Assembly (NCBI GenBank): GCA_012064415.1
Contig: SSNU01000071.1
Location: forward strand, 674,770 to 708,821
DNA: 34,052 nt
Direction: 5' to 3'
DNA from: Gyrodactylus bullatarudis
Taxonomy: Eukaryota > Platyhelminthes > Monogenea > Gyrodactylidea > Gyrodactylidae
Shown: positions 20,574 through 30,862 of the stretch, in pieces
Layout: each line of letters opens with the position of its first letter
How positions within the stretch are numbered: the stretch's first letter is position 1
Position numbers and translations under genes: made by a program
The notes under the pieces: generated by a model
Database searches by the model: none
Told to the model about the DNA's origin: nothing
Seen by the model: only the letters and a program-made list of their open reading frames with translations

Positions 20574-20912
20574 TTAACTAATCTTTTTTGGGTCAGTAGA
20601 ATCCTCCTTGGGCTTGATTTTAAGCATGTTTTTCTTTTCATCTTTGAAATTAGGGAAGTGTTCGCAGGCAGAGTTGAATTCAAACTTGCGAAATTCCTGT
20701 GCCAACTCAAGAGGTTCAATAACAACCCTATGTTGGTTTTCATCATATCTTATTTCGTTATAACCAGACAAGGAGAAATCTTTTCTCTGTGGATGTCCTT
20801 TAAATCCATAGTCAGTAAGAATTCTACGCAGATCAGGATGATTGGCAAAGAAAACACCGTACATATCCCAAATTTCTCCCAATTATAAGCTACAGTGAAG
20901 AAACAATCCAAT
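20574..20912 (-). pseudogene. NDUFS3: NDUFS3 (complex I 30-kDa subunit) C-terminal fragment
   Basis: The frame encodes the C-terminal part of the mitochondrial NADH:ubiquinone oxidoreductase 30-kDa subunit (bacterial NuoC, mitochondrial Nad9), part of the peripheral arm of complex [31 protein letters not shown] and [12 protein letters not shown] are unmistakable, and the acidic/lysine-rich tail after them fits the family. The open frame starts at TTG (20882), not ATG. Immediately upstream, in the next frame, TVAYNW looks like the residues that normally precede REIWDMYG, with a few bases missing at the join. Either this is a 5'-truncated, frameshifted copy, or a genuine last exon whose acceptor lies at TTGGGAG (about 20880) or TGTAG (about 20891). 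No upstream exons are recognisable within several kb. I favour a fragment copy but cannot exclude a real exon. Confidence 0.75.
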
Positions 20913-20929
20913 CATGTATGGCAGGCATA

Positions 20930-20956
20930 GACGCGTTTCGTCTTTATTGAGACTCC
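20930..20956 (-). ncRNA. Hammerhead-ribozyme-like 3' half
   Basis: On the minus strand GAGTCTCAATAAAGACGAAACGCGTC contains stem II (GTCT/AGAC around CAATAA), the invariant GAAA box, a self-complementary ACGCGT and the GTC cleavage triplet. This is the arrangement of the minimal hammerheads found in Penelope-like elements, where a very short stem III favours dimers. The CTGATGA box before stem II is not present (TTTTGGA instead), so this is a relic. Predicted cleavage would fall 3' of GTC, less than 20 bases before the NDUFS3-like codons. Confidence 0.45.
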
Positions 20957-20959
20957 AAA

Positions 20960-22547
20960 AGTTCAACCGAGATTGTGATTTGATTTCCTTGTTGATAATT
21001 CTTGTAAAAATCATAAATTTATCGAGCATTCTTGGAAGCTGTAAATTATCTCAATGTTTTTCTTGATTCAAGCGCGAAGATCAAACTTAATTTTGAATCA
21101 ATGTGAGTTATTTATTTTTCAGACTTTCCCTAGGTACTAGAGAACTACTCAACTCCTTAATTCTAATAACTACTTCTTTCAATATTATTTAGTTTTTAAA
21201 CTATCCCTAACTGGTCAATGACCAGTGGTCATTAATCAATAAAATACAAATAGAATTACAATTTAATTTTCATCTGAATTTTCCAAGTGTCTTTCAATCA
21301 GCAAGTTAGTCAAGCAGAAAAGATATTCTTTTGCAAATTGAATAATTTCATTACAAATTGATTTTGAATTTCTTGATTCTGAAATGAATTTTATTTCAAG
21401 AAAGAGTTCTCATTCTATCTATAGTTCTTTTGTTAAAGAAAATTTTCCATATTTCAAGAAAAACTCTTCCGTTTTTGTTCAGATTCCTTTGATTCGACAT
21501 TATTCTAGCTATTATTTATCCATTCCACTCCCTTGGGTCATACATGATGATTCTAAACATTTAATCATTATTCCATTTTATTTTAATAATTCTTTCCGTC
21601 TAACGAAGTTGATTTAGTTCATTTTCTATTCAAAAATAGTTTTTTGTTACACAAACGAATTTTTATTTCAATCATCTCGTCCCCTCAAAATATGTGGCTT
21701 ACCTTGAATTTTGAGAATCAAACTTTTGAACATTAACTCTTACTGACCAATAAGTAGGTCTCAAATATCTCAAACTATTCATTGACCCGGTTTACCTTTT
21801 GATTTCGATAAGATTCTCATTTAAGCTTGATAAAATTTTTGTGTTCTCATTTGGATGTAGAATTTTCATGTGATACTTAAATACAGATTAATGAATGATA
21901 ATCTGGTAGTTTTGGAGTATGTCTTGTGTACAAAAATTGATTTCACATTTGTCATTTAACCACTAATGGGAAAACAAAATTCTAGAGTATTTATTTGATA
22001 AATAAAAGGATCCTTTTGAATTATTTTCAATATATGTTATGCCAATCTTCATATACGTATATTATTATACATCTTTATTTGAAAGTAGAATAACTTGAGA
22101 ACAGTAATTCAGGACTGCTAAGTAAAAGTTTCTCTTTTCGAATTTCATGATAGACTCTCATAATAATGATCATTTCATGAGCAAATAATATTCCCAATAA
22201 GAGTACATGCGTGAATATGTCGTTATAATAGTAAATTGGAGTCTTTTCTCAATTTTCCATGAATTTCATAGATTCGTTTTCGTTATCGCCTAGTGACCTG
22301 AAATAAAAGGAAAATTTTCTTTTCATTGAAAATTAGAGAACTACTCTACATCTTGAGATATTTAATCAGATGAAGAAAAATTATCAGGACTTTAAGATAA
22401 GTTTGAAAATGCTTGAATATAAGTGGAAAACAAGTTAGATCAAATAGGAAGAATTTTGCTTAACTGGAAATTGCGTAACTCTGGTTTTGAGTTTATTTGA
22501 GATTATCAAAGTGTTTAAATAATTTTTTTTTCATTTAACAACCATGC
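20960..22547. other. AT-rich spacer with overlapping palindromes at 21210-21233
   Basis: No gene is supported; a 77-codon open frame at 21384-21617 has no recognisable domain. At 21210-21233 the sequence ACTGGTCAATGACCAGTGG followed by TCATT forms two overlapping perfect inverted repeats, so the segment can pair in two exclusive ways. Confidence 0.45.
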
Positions 22548-22552
22548 AAATT

Positions 22553-22738
22553 CTGGTAGGACTGGAGCAATCAGCACAATTTCCCGTCCGGGTAGAGGGG
22601 AATATACCGTATATGCGGGTGTATATATGCGCGATAATTTATTATTTATTTTCGTCAACCATATATGAAAATACCTATAACTTCAAGCTTTAATAAAATA
22701 GCTTCTGAACATAGTAGAGGTTTGCTCCAGTCCTACCC
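22553..22738. mobile_element. 186-bp MITE with AAATT target duplication
   Basis: The termini CTGGTAGGACTGGAGCAA and TTGCTCCAGTCCTACCC are inverted repeats differing at the outermost bases, flanked by AAATT on both sides (22548-22552 and 22739-22743). The interior has alternating purine-pyrimidine runs (TATATGCG) and no coding capacity. The 5-bp duplication does not settle the superfamily. Confidence 0.65.
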
Positions 22739-22802
22739 AAATTATTTTTTGTGGTAAGACATAATTTTTTAACTTTCTGAGTTTATGCTTCCATGAATTT
22801 TA

Positions 22803-22999
22803 CAGTAAAAATATTTCTATTGAAACCCCCTAAGTATTTATCTCGACCAATCAGAATGCAGCAAGTGATTTCTATACATTTAGATAGGAAAAAAGTGAGT
22901 TTTTGTGAAAATGTGAAAATTCACTGTCAATACTTAATTAGGGGGTAAATATTCGTGTTTCAATAAAAATAAGATGCTTCAATAGAAATATTTTTGCTG
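22803..22999. mobile_element. 197-bp mariner-type MITE (TA duplication)
   Basis: CAGTAAAAATATTTCTATTG and its inverse (TCAATAGAAATATTTTTGCTG) bound the element. TA lies at each flank (22801-22802 and 23000-23001). CAG-starting ends and TA duplication are characteristic of Tc1/mariner MITEs. The inner part has a second inverted pair around CCCCCTAA and TTAGGGGG. No coding capacity. Confidence 0.7.
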
Positions 23000-23001
23000 T
23001 A

Positions 23002-24925
23002 CTACGAGAAATGATAAATTTTGAATTATTGGTTACACTATGATCTTTTTTAAACAGATTTTCACGTCAAATTAATACTAAATATATTCTGAATACACCC
23101 TGAAAAAATCCGGTTAATTTGTGAAAAATTAACGATTTTAGGGAGAATGGGAAACGGCATATCAGAACATTAAAATTTGGTTTCGAAAATGGCAAGCATA
23201 AAGAATTTTTTTAAAGCATGAATGTTTTCGGGAAAAAAATTCTTTCTCTATTATAGATAATTTTCAGTGTAGGGAAAAGTGTTTTTTATTTTCTCCGAAA
23301 AAAACTCACGAGAGTACATCTTTTAGTTCTTAACTAAGTAGTTTGCATATTATCGAAGAGAACAAGATCATCTCACATTATGGCTTCACCCATTCCTCCT
23401 ACATTCTCTCAAGGGGATCGTAAAACAAAAAAATCACCATGATGCTCTTCTTCTATTCTAGATCTTGGATAGCTATTTTTAAATACCAATATTTTCTTGA
23501 TTTTATAGATTACGTAGTTATATTTCATTAAAAATGTTTGCATTTTAAAGTCTAAACGCCATGATGGAGAAGTTAAGATCTTTCAAAATCAAAATAGCCC
23601 TTCATGTCCCAAATTAATTTTTATCATCAAAAAATTAGAAAATTAGTAACCTTGCCAAAATAATTACATTCTGACTTATCATTTAAAAGAGGCTAAAATT
23701 GGCATTTTTTGGGTATAAAACCAGATATCTTCTAAACTATGAGAGATTTCGAGCATATTTAAAATCTACAGCTATTTAAAAAAATAGGTTTTCAAAAATA
23801 CGTTCTAAATATTATTAAAATAAAAAATCACCATCCTTCAAGTAACTTTGGTTAGCATCAGTGAAAAGCTACCTCTAGGAATTTTACATTTTACATTCTT
23901 GTAGCTTAATAAATTTTCTTTCTAAAGAGAGGCGAAAAAATTATTTTAACTAGCTTTCAGTTCAAATTATCGCTCGAGGAAGTGCTCTTACTGTAATTGA
24001 GTTATAAATTATTGAAACTGGATTGAAAATATTGAGAACTATTCGGAAAATAAGAAGCCTGTAGGTCCCTACGTGAAGCACCCACATCGTATGCTTTATT
24101 TCCAAAAAGGCAGAAAAATCCTAATTGAGTAAAACTTTTTAAGGCGGTTCTAATGGCCTTTAAAAATTGTATCTAGGATCCTTCAGAATCAGAACCAAAA
24201 TAAGTCTTGCGCGAATTTCATATTAAACTTAGGCAAAAGAAAATTAAATATTTCTATGAAAAAGCTGTATCTGGTTAATTGACTGCAGCTTGTTATAGAT
24301 AATGACAAAATTGCTTTCTATGATTAATATATTGTGAAAAGCAAGGTAAAATTGATAGTAATTTATAATAAACTTTATCTATGAAAACAATAAATGCTGT
24401 TATTTTACTGAAATTAAGTTAAAATATTTTGGCGCAAGATTTAAATTTATGAGAACCATTCTGAAAATAAGAATTCTGCAGGATCTTACATGTATCTTCT
24501 GAAATAGTCCTAGGTGTGTCGTGAATAGACGAAAATATCTAGAATGTATCTAAATGTTAAAAAAACCAATAATTTTTATGTATTTTTAAAAGCTGTAAAT
24601 TGTCAATAAATTCTTTTCCAAAATTTTGTCTATTTGCTCATGGCAATCAGGAAACAATTGAAAATATCTAGTAGAAAATGTACAGAATACTCAAAAGTAT
24701 ATTGAAGAATCATTATTTATGAAGGCATCTAACATCTGTATGGGGAAATAATCAGGCGTAATTTTATCGGGAAAAATCTTATTTTATTCATCAAACATTA
24801 AAAGTTTTAAAAACAATAAAAGTTTTCTCACTTTGAGTATCAATTCATAACAACTCTCTGGTATCGTATCGACATAAAGGAAACATTTAATAAATATTAG
24901 TGAAGGTAGATTTAAATTGGAATAT
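23002..24925. other. AT-rich spacer, faint internal duplication
   Basis: No gene is recognised. Two stretches about 430 bases apart (around 24030-24075 and 24450-24495) share GAGAACYATTCKGAAAATAA and similar downstream bases, which suggests an old duplicated repeat. Confidence 0.4.
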
Positions 24926-25080
24926 AACCAACCTTTTTTCCAAAGCCTCCTAAAGACGTTTCGCTACTGAGATAGTCAAGTACCTTCTTCAGTAGGATGA
25001 GACGCTTGTAATCTGAGCTCTTTTTAATCTTATCTAAAAAGCTTGGTATTCCTATTAGTTCATATCTAAAAAAAACTTTC
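24926..25080 (-). repeat. Dispersed repeat with hammerhead-like core, copy B
   Basis: This is the inverted sister of 19919-20060. On the minus strand the core at 24955-24992 reads CTGAAGA, then AGGTACTTGACTATCTCAGTAGC, then GAAACGTC. CTGAAGA fits the hammerhead box CUGANGA and GAAA is intact. Stem II (GGTAC/GTAGC here, GGTAC/GTACC in copy A) has one mismatch. The self-complementary ACGT followed by C would act as a tiny stem III plus cleavage site. The homology extends about 60 bases upstream of the core, to ATATGAACTAATAGG. Confidence 0.5.
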
Positions 25081-26300
25081 AAAATAAACCACTAAAGAGA
25101 GAATTTTGAAAAAGGTTGGCTATCAAAATCTACTTTTATTATTTATTGAAGATTTTAGATTCCTTTATGGATTAAAACAATTTTCCTGTTGTTGTTTAGA
25201 GAATCGAAAATCCACAATCCTTCGTTTGCTTTTAACATTAAGATTAGTAATCGCCCATACGTGAATAATAATTTTAGCAAATACATAATTGATTTGAAAG
25301 TATTCATAATCTCTTCCGGCTATTTACAATTCTAGTGATAGTAACTAAAACATTTTTTTAACATTTTGAACATTGGAAAAATAACATATTTGATCTTCGA
25401 AACATACTTGATTGACAACAGAAAATTGAACGTTAATTTCTAGTTGATCAAAAATTGGTTCAAAGAGTTAAGAGAAAATAATGATATTTACAGAGCCTTA
25501 AAACACCAGTTGAATGATTGACTACTTTGTATGAATATCTCAAATCACCTTGATAACATTATGAACATCTTATAAGAGTAACTTTTCGGAATTCTTAGAA
25601 TAGAAATCTATTCTGTTTGTCTCGGCTAGGAAATGAAGACGCATCATTCCTAAAATCTACCCTTGTCTTTATCCGTATAATGATCTGATAATATCATCTG
25701 GTTTTTTGCCACTATAGTTCAGAAGGTTGCCTTTTGTAGTAAAGTTTATCTTAACAATTGTCTCTAATATAAAGAAGACTACAATCTCAAAAATTCCTGT
25801 TATGAAGACTACATTCTGGCTTCACACTTAAGACTTAATTACAGTTGCTCCCAGGTTTGGCATATGGAAAAGGGCACACCCTATTTTTTGTCTACTTACT
25901 TTGTAGAAGGTCTAATCGTTTGTTTAAACATATTTTTCCCGAAAAAACTTTGTGATTTTAATATCATTTTGTAGGAAATTTAATTCTGATCAGATTGAAA
26001 TAGATTTTTGGTATCAAATTTTTTATGGTGATGGTATAAACTTCACTAGAAAAGCTTTTCATAGTTCTCGATTTAATCTTGAACATACGAGTTTTTTTTT
26101 TCAAGAAAGATAATTACAGGTTAAACGAATTGCTAATTATAATTAGAGACCATAATGTAGTACTCATGTTCTTCACATTGGACCATGTACATTGTACAAC
26201 TCAAATTGTATGACTAATGTAGAAAATCGATAATGATTTCTTCCTGATTAATTTTAATTTCTTCATCCTTCCACTAATACAAATTTGAGGACCACTAACT
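25081..26300. other. AT-rich spacer, no gene recognised
   Basis: No supported coding or RNA feature is visible. Confidence 0.45.
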
Positions 26301-26303
26301 TTA

Positions 26304-26680
26304 GTTAGCCATAACTTTCTTATAAATAAAGATAAAAACACAATTTTTTCACACAAATAATTCTGAAGAAGATTTTTACATTTGTTCAGAATATTTTCAG
26401 CTTAATTTATTTTTCGAAAAAATGCTTATCACCCTGATAGAAAAGTTTTATTTTTTTGGATCTTAAATAAATATTTTTTAATGAAAAGAAAATTGCTCTG
26501 GTTCTCATAATTTATCAAAGATAGCTTCATTCCATAAATTTATTATCAGAACAGAGCTTGAAGGTGGTAGATACTTGAGGAAATTTAGCTAAAAATATAC
26601 TATGAACAAATGTATCTTCAGAATTATTTTGATGAAAAATTTGTGTTTTTATCTTCATTTATAAGCAAGTTATGGCTAAC
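26304..26680. mobile_element. 377-bp MITE with TTA duplication (Harbinger-like)
   Basis: Arms of about 100 bp (26304-26405 and 26583-26680) are inverted repeats beginning GTTAGCCATAACTT; an internal landmark is GATAAAAACACAA. TTA flanks both ends (26301-26303 and 26681-26683). A 3-bp TTA duplication is typical of PIF/Harbinger MITEs; the terminal bases are not diagnostic, so the superfamily is tentative. Confidence 0.6.
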
Positions 26681-26684
26681 TTAA

Positions 26685-26878
26685 CCCTTTCGGTGCCGAT
26701 GTCCATTTCCCAATTTTTTTGAACCTTCATAACTCTACCAGTTTGATAGGTTTCTGGATCAATTGAAGTTTAAATTGTGAACTTGCATTAGTAATATTTT
26801 TGGCCAAACAACTTGGTATCTTCATAGCTAAATTTTGGTTTTTATAAAAATTGTGAAATAGTCTCGGCACCGAAAGGA
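26685..26878 (-). mobile_element. TTAA-type (piggyBac-like) MITE, copy 2
   Basis: The element begins CCCTTTCGGTGCCGATG after TTAA (26681-26684) and ends GTCTCGGCACCGAAAGG; the distal TTAA has mutated to ACTAGG. It matches 30277-30492 in inverted orientation over its full length. It lacks the full GGACATATATGTCC palindrome present in the other copies because of a short deletion. It abuts the TTA-flanked MITE, sharing TTA. Confidence 0.7.
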
Positions 26879-27345
26879 CTAGGTAAGTGGTCCTAATTAA
26901 GAAATCGGATCAACTATTTATATCAAAAGCCTACTCGAGAGTAATACAAAAAAATTTGAGAGATTTTCTACAAAAAATGGAACTTTGATACTGTCACTGC
27001 CACCTTGAAAAATTTACATAATTCGAAACAAAAATTCATTCTGATCCACTTTTTCACCCAGGGAAAATCAAATTGAAGAATGGAAAAATCCAGCTCTATA
27101 CACACTAGACTTGGACGAAATTTTGCAAAATTACTTAAACCGCCCATCGATATGAAAAAACTAATCTTCAAGTATTAAAATATAATCCCACCAAATTTCG
27201 CTTCAAAATACCTTTTCATGCTCCTGGAATAAGATGAACAAAATTGTGAAAATTTTTAATTTAAAAAGTTTTTTGACCTATCAAAATTGTAATATTCATG
27301 AAAAATCTTGAAATGCTGAAATGATAAAAAATTTCTGAAAAAAAT
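26879..27345. other. Spacer, no gene recognised
   Basis: A 67-codon minus-strand frame (26968-27171) has no domain I recognise and is not called. Confidence 0.35.
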
Positions 27346-27605
27346 TGAATCCAGTCAGAATTAGGGCAATTTATGGATTTCAAAAATTTCAACCTTTGAG
27401 CTTTAATTTTTTTTATCGATTTCGAAGATTTAAACCTGATCTAATACTGATATTTCGGATCAAGATTAAACGAAGAATTTGAATTTAGTATTGACCTTTT
27501 CGAAATTCCTAAAGTGGTACTATTTTGGTCAGATTCAATTTATTTCATTTCAACAACTCATGAGTTCATTTCATCGTAAAGAATAGTAAATTCCCATCCT
27601 CAGGT
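27346..27605 (+). repeat. Dispersed repeat, copy 1
   Basis: This stretch is similar in the same orientation to about 30505-30760. Shared landmarks are TTTCAACCTTTGAGCTTTAA, a GAAGATT block, ACTGATATTTCGGATCAAGA and CATTTCAACAACTC. The end AATTCCCATCCTCAGGTCAA resembles the terminus of the foldback family, so it may be a distant relative. Confidence 0.5.
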
Positions 27606-27988
27606 CAATTAGGTTAAATAAAGATTTTATTCATCGTTATATAATAATGCCTAAAATTGTTTCAATCCATGTTCCTATGTTTAAAATCTTTTTCAGCAGT
27701 TTTTCTTAATTAGCAACTCCCTTTTCAATTAAAATTAATACAGACTGTGTCATAGTAATTCTTGTGGGAAAATTTTTAAAATCGATTTGCATTTACAGAA
27801 AACACATCCATATCATAAAGATAATTCCTACAGTATATCAGTTTGAATCAGTTGACACTATATACACGAGATCTTCATTTATTGCTTTAGGACACGAATT
27901 TATATCAACTTTAGAATTCTAAAAACGTAATTTAACTCTTTTAGCTTCAATCTTTTGCAAGTTAAACTTAAACTTTTTTGTCTAAATT
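27606..27988. other. Spacer, no gene recognised
   Basis: Nothing supportable is visible. Confidence 0.35.
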
Positions 27989-28545
27989 AAATTTGATCAA
28001 GATTTTTTGGAATCTAGATCATGAAACCCACTTTCATGATATGGAAAAAAATTTGAAAAATCCCTTTTTAAGGAAATTATTTCAAATCTCGAAGTAGTGC
28101 CAAATTCCCAATTTTTCGAACTTTGAGTTGGAAATTTTTACTGATTTCAAAGTGAGAGACGGATCAAAAGTTGTTTTATAGGATCCCAAAAAGATAAGAA
28201 AACCGATTACCATCAAAACTTCTGATAAATCTGTCATTTGATGATTGGGTGATTCTCGAAATCTTATTCAGCATAGCTGATTTCTTTGTCTAATTGTGAT
28301 CTAAAAAATAAACTTTTCACTTCAGTTTCTCACTTTGAAATCAACAAAATTTTTCAACTCAAAGTTCAAAATAATGGAAGTTACTTTGAGATTTGAGTTA
28401 TGACATGATTTATTTCTTCAAAATTTTTTTCCATATCATAAAAGTGGGTCTCATGATTTCAAAATATCTTGATCAAATTCGGTTTTTTGATGAAAAATTT
28501 GAGAATTTTGTAAAAATCATAAATTTCAATCTTCATATTAACTAG
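27989..28545. mobile_element. Foldback element, diverged copy 3
   Basis: Left and right arms are inverted repeats around about 28200-28250, matching the 1723-2455 family: TTGATCAAGATTTTTTGGAA, AACTTTGAGTTG, then CAACTCAAAGTTCAAAATAA and a CTTCATATTAACTAG end. The outer 60 or so bases of the left arm are missing. The arms differ from each other more than in copy 1, which implies an older insertion. Confidence 0.65.
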
Positions 28546-28707
28546 CTTTAGAATTTCCAAGGGGTGTGCTTATTCAGAATTGGTATTTTTTTAATTCAAA
28601 AATCATGAACTGGTTCCAATAGAAACAATAATTTTGTATTAAAATTAACGTGATAAAAAATTTTGTTAGAAATAAATCTTGTATTGAATTAAAAAATATA
28701 GATGTTG

Positions 28708-28835
28708 TGCCTAAAGTGTGACGAAAATATTTTACCTCTCTGCCCCTTTTCGGTATATGTCTGATAGCATTATACGGTCTAAGCCAATTCAATATACCAG
28801 TGACTTGCCTAAAGTGTAAGGAATCATTTTCAATA
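28708..28835 (+). repeat. Satellite-like 98-bp unit
   Basis: CCTAAAGTGTGACG (from 28710) and CCTAAAGTGTAAGG (from 28808) are direct repeats 98 bases apart. An inverted relative of the same unit lies at 29265-29402. This looks like one full tandem-repeat unit plus the start of a second. Confidence 0.5.
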
Positions 28836-29264
28836 CAAAAAAATACAACAAAGAAATTAAACAAAGGTTTTAACATAAATTAAAAACTATAATTGAAAAT
28901 CAAAACTGATTTTGCAGAATTAAGTCTGAGGCCAAAAAATGATTAATGCTACATTGAACATTTTTTTGGAATACCTAGAGACAAGTAAAATAAAAACCAA
29001 GATTTCATTCGAGATAGGTCAAATAAACAGACTAGGAAAGAAAAAAGGTACTGAATTGGCTAAAAAAAACGATTAAGTTTTCCAAAGACGAGGTCGATTT
29101 ACGTAATGTGCAAGATTAAACAGGATTTGAAATACAAAATGCTATTGCTGAGCAAAATAAAATTCAAAATATTTCAAACTCATTATCTCATTATTTCTTC
29201 AGCTATTAAAATTTTAGTTAATTTTCCACTTTTGATTCGATGTACGATTACAGGCCTTGCAAAA

Positions 29265-29402
29265 AGGGTTAAATATTTTCATTACACTTTAGGCAAGTCA
29301 CTGGTATATTGAATTGGCATAGACCGAAAAGGGACAGAGAGGTAAAATATTTTCGTTACACTTCCAAAGTCTTCCAAAGTGTGATTAATTACACTTTAGA
29401 CA
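29265..29402 (-). repeat. Satellite-like unit, inverted
   Basis: On the opposite strand this repeats the 28708-28835 unit (CACTTTAGGCAAGTCACTGG, AGAGAGGTAAAATATTTTCG), with an internal deletion of about 20 bases and extra short duplications of TTCCAAAGT near the end. Together with the first unit it forms an inverted pair about 430 bases apart. Confidence 0.5.
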
Positions 29403-30272
29403 CAACAGATACAAATTATAACGTAAATCTGATTGTACAAATAGTAAATAAATATTACAAAAATTAAATCGTGAAATTTATCTGTTTTATTATAAAATGA
29501 TAAATCATAAGCTCTGGAGTTAGTTAGGGTCTGCAAGAAATTCGAAAATCATCTGGTTAGTGAAGATAAGAATGAAGCTAAGACTAAAATAATCAATTTT
29601 AAGTCTGATGTGAGACATGACCAGTTTAAGAATTCACATTTTCACCCAGAGAAAATTAAATGTAACATATTAGGATTAAAAAATCTATCCCTAGTACGAA
29701 TCAATAACTGGTAGTCCATGGTTGAATGCTGCTGAACAATTATTTAAGTATATGAACAACGCTTCCAGCTGATCAGCCAATTTAGGAATATATTTAAAAT
29801 TTTTCAATCTATACCAGATTTATATAATAATTATTATAATATTTTATGAAATGAAGGTCTATATATTCATGATGTGAATTGTCCTTGATCACAAAAAAAA
29901 CACAAAAGCTAGATTCGAAAAAACTTCTGAAATGCAATATATTTTTTGTCCACTTGACGTAATGAAATTCAATATCTTCTGCCTTTATGAATCAGATAGA
30001 TTTACAAAGATTTTGTAAGAAAATACGCCAAGATTTTTTCAGATTTTCTTCATCTATTTACAAACTTTAACAGTCTTGACAAACTGAGAACGAAATATAA
30101 ATCTTAAAATTCGTATTATTTGAATAAACACTTGTAGAATTTTTTACTTGATTATTATAGAAAAATAGCGTAAGTGTCAAATAATAAAAAATCCGAACAT
30201 TTTTCTCTCTAAAGACAAAATAAAAGTTAAATATCTTTTCTTATTATAAAGTTGATGATTTCTATTAGTATT
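29403..30272. other. AT-rich spacer, no gene recognised
   Basis: No supported feature. Confidence 0.4.
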
Positions 30273-30276
30273 TAAA

Positions 30277-30492
30277 CCCTTTCAGTGCCGAGACTATTTC
30301 ACAATTTTTATAAAAACCAAAATTTAGCTATGAAGATACCAAGTTATTAGGCCAAAAATATTACTAATGCAAGTTTACATTGTGGGCTTCAATTTAAACT
30401 TTAATTGATCCAGGAACCTATCAAACTGGTAGAATTATGAAGGCTTAAAAAATTTGGAAAATGGACATATATGTCCATCGGCACCGAAAGGG
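30277..30492 (+). mobile_element. TTAA-type (piggyBac-like) MITE, copy 3, 216 bp
   Basis: The element starts CCCTTTCAGTGCCGAGACT and ends CATCGGCACCGAAAGGG followed by TTAA (30493-30496). On the left the expected TTAA reads TAAA. Next to the right end is the palindrome ATGGACATATATGTCCAT. It is the most complete copy of the family in the window; copies at 1-126 and 26685-26878 share both sequence and layout. No coding capacity. Confidence 0.75.
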
Positions 30493-30504
30493 TTAAACCT
30501 AATG

Positions 30505-30760
30505 AACCTTTATGAATTTCGAAAATGCCCTAATTCCTCACTTTTTCAACCTTTGAGCTTTAAATTTTTATCGTTTCTGAAGATTCAAAGCATTTTGATT
30601 CTGATATTTTGGATTAAGATTAGACATGGACGTTGAGAGAAAGTCCTGAATTTCAAGAAAAAGTTAAACTTTTATATTTTCACCAAATTCAATTTTTCAC
30701 ACTATTTTTCTTTCATTTCAACAACTCGTATCATTTTTTCCAGCAAAAATATTCTTTTTA
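30505..30760 (+). repeat. Dispersed repeat, copy 2
   Basis: The stretch is similar to 27346-27605: TTTTCAACCTTTGAGCTTTA, GAAGATTCAAAGC, TTCTGATATTTTGGATTAAG and TTTCATTTCAACAACTCG. It follows the TTAA MITE directly. Confidence 0.5.
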
Positions 30761-30862
30761 TATCATGTACTTTTTAGATTAGAAGATCAAGTTTATTTCA
30801 TAGAAAACTCAGTGAATTTTTTATCATAGAAAGGGTATTGAAGAAACCATGATGGATTGAGT

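Noticed and set aside
21384..21617. 77-codon open frame rich in Ser, Phe and Tyr
   Set aside because: Composition is typical of chance translation of AT-rich DNA and no family is recognisable.
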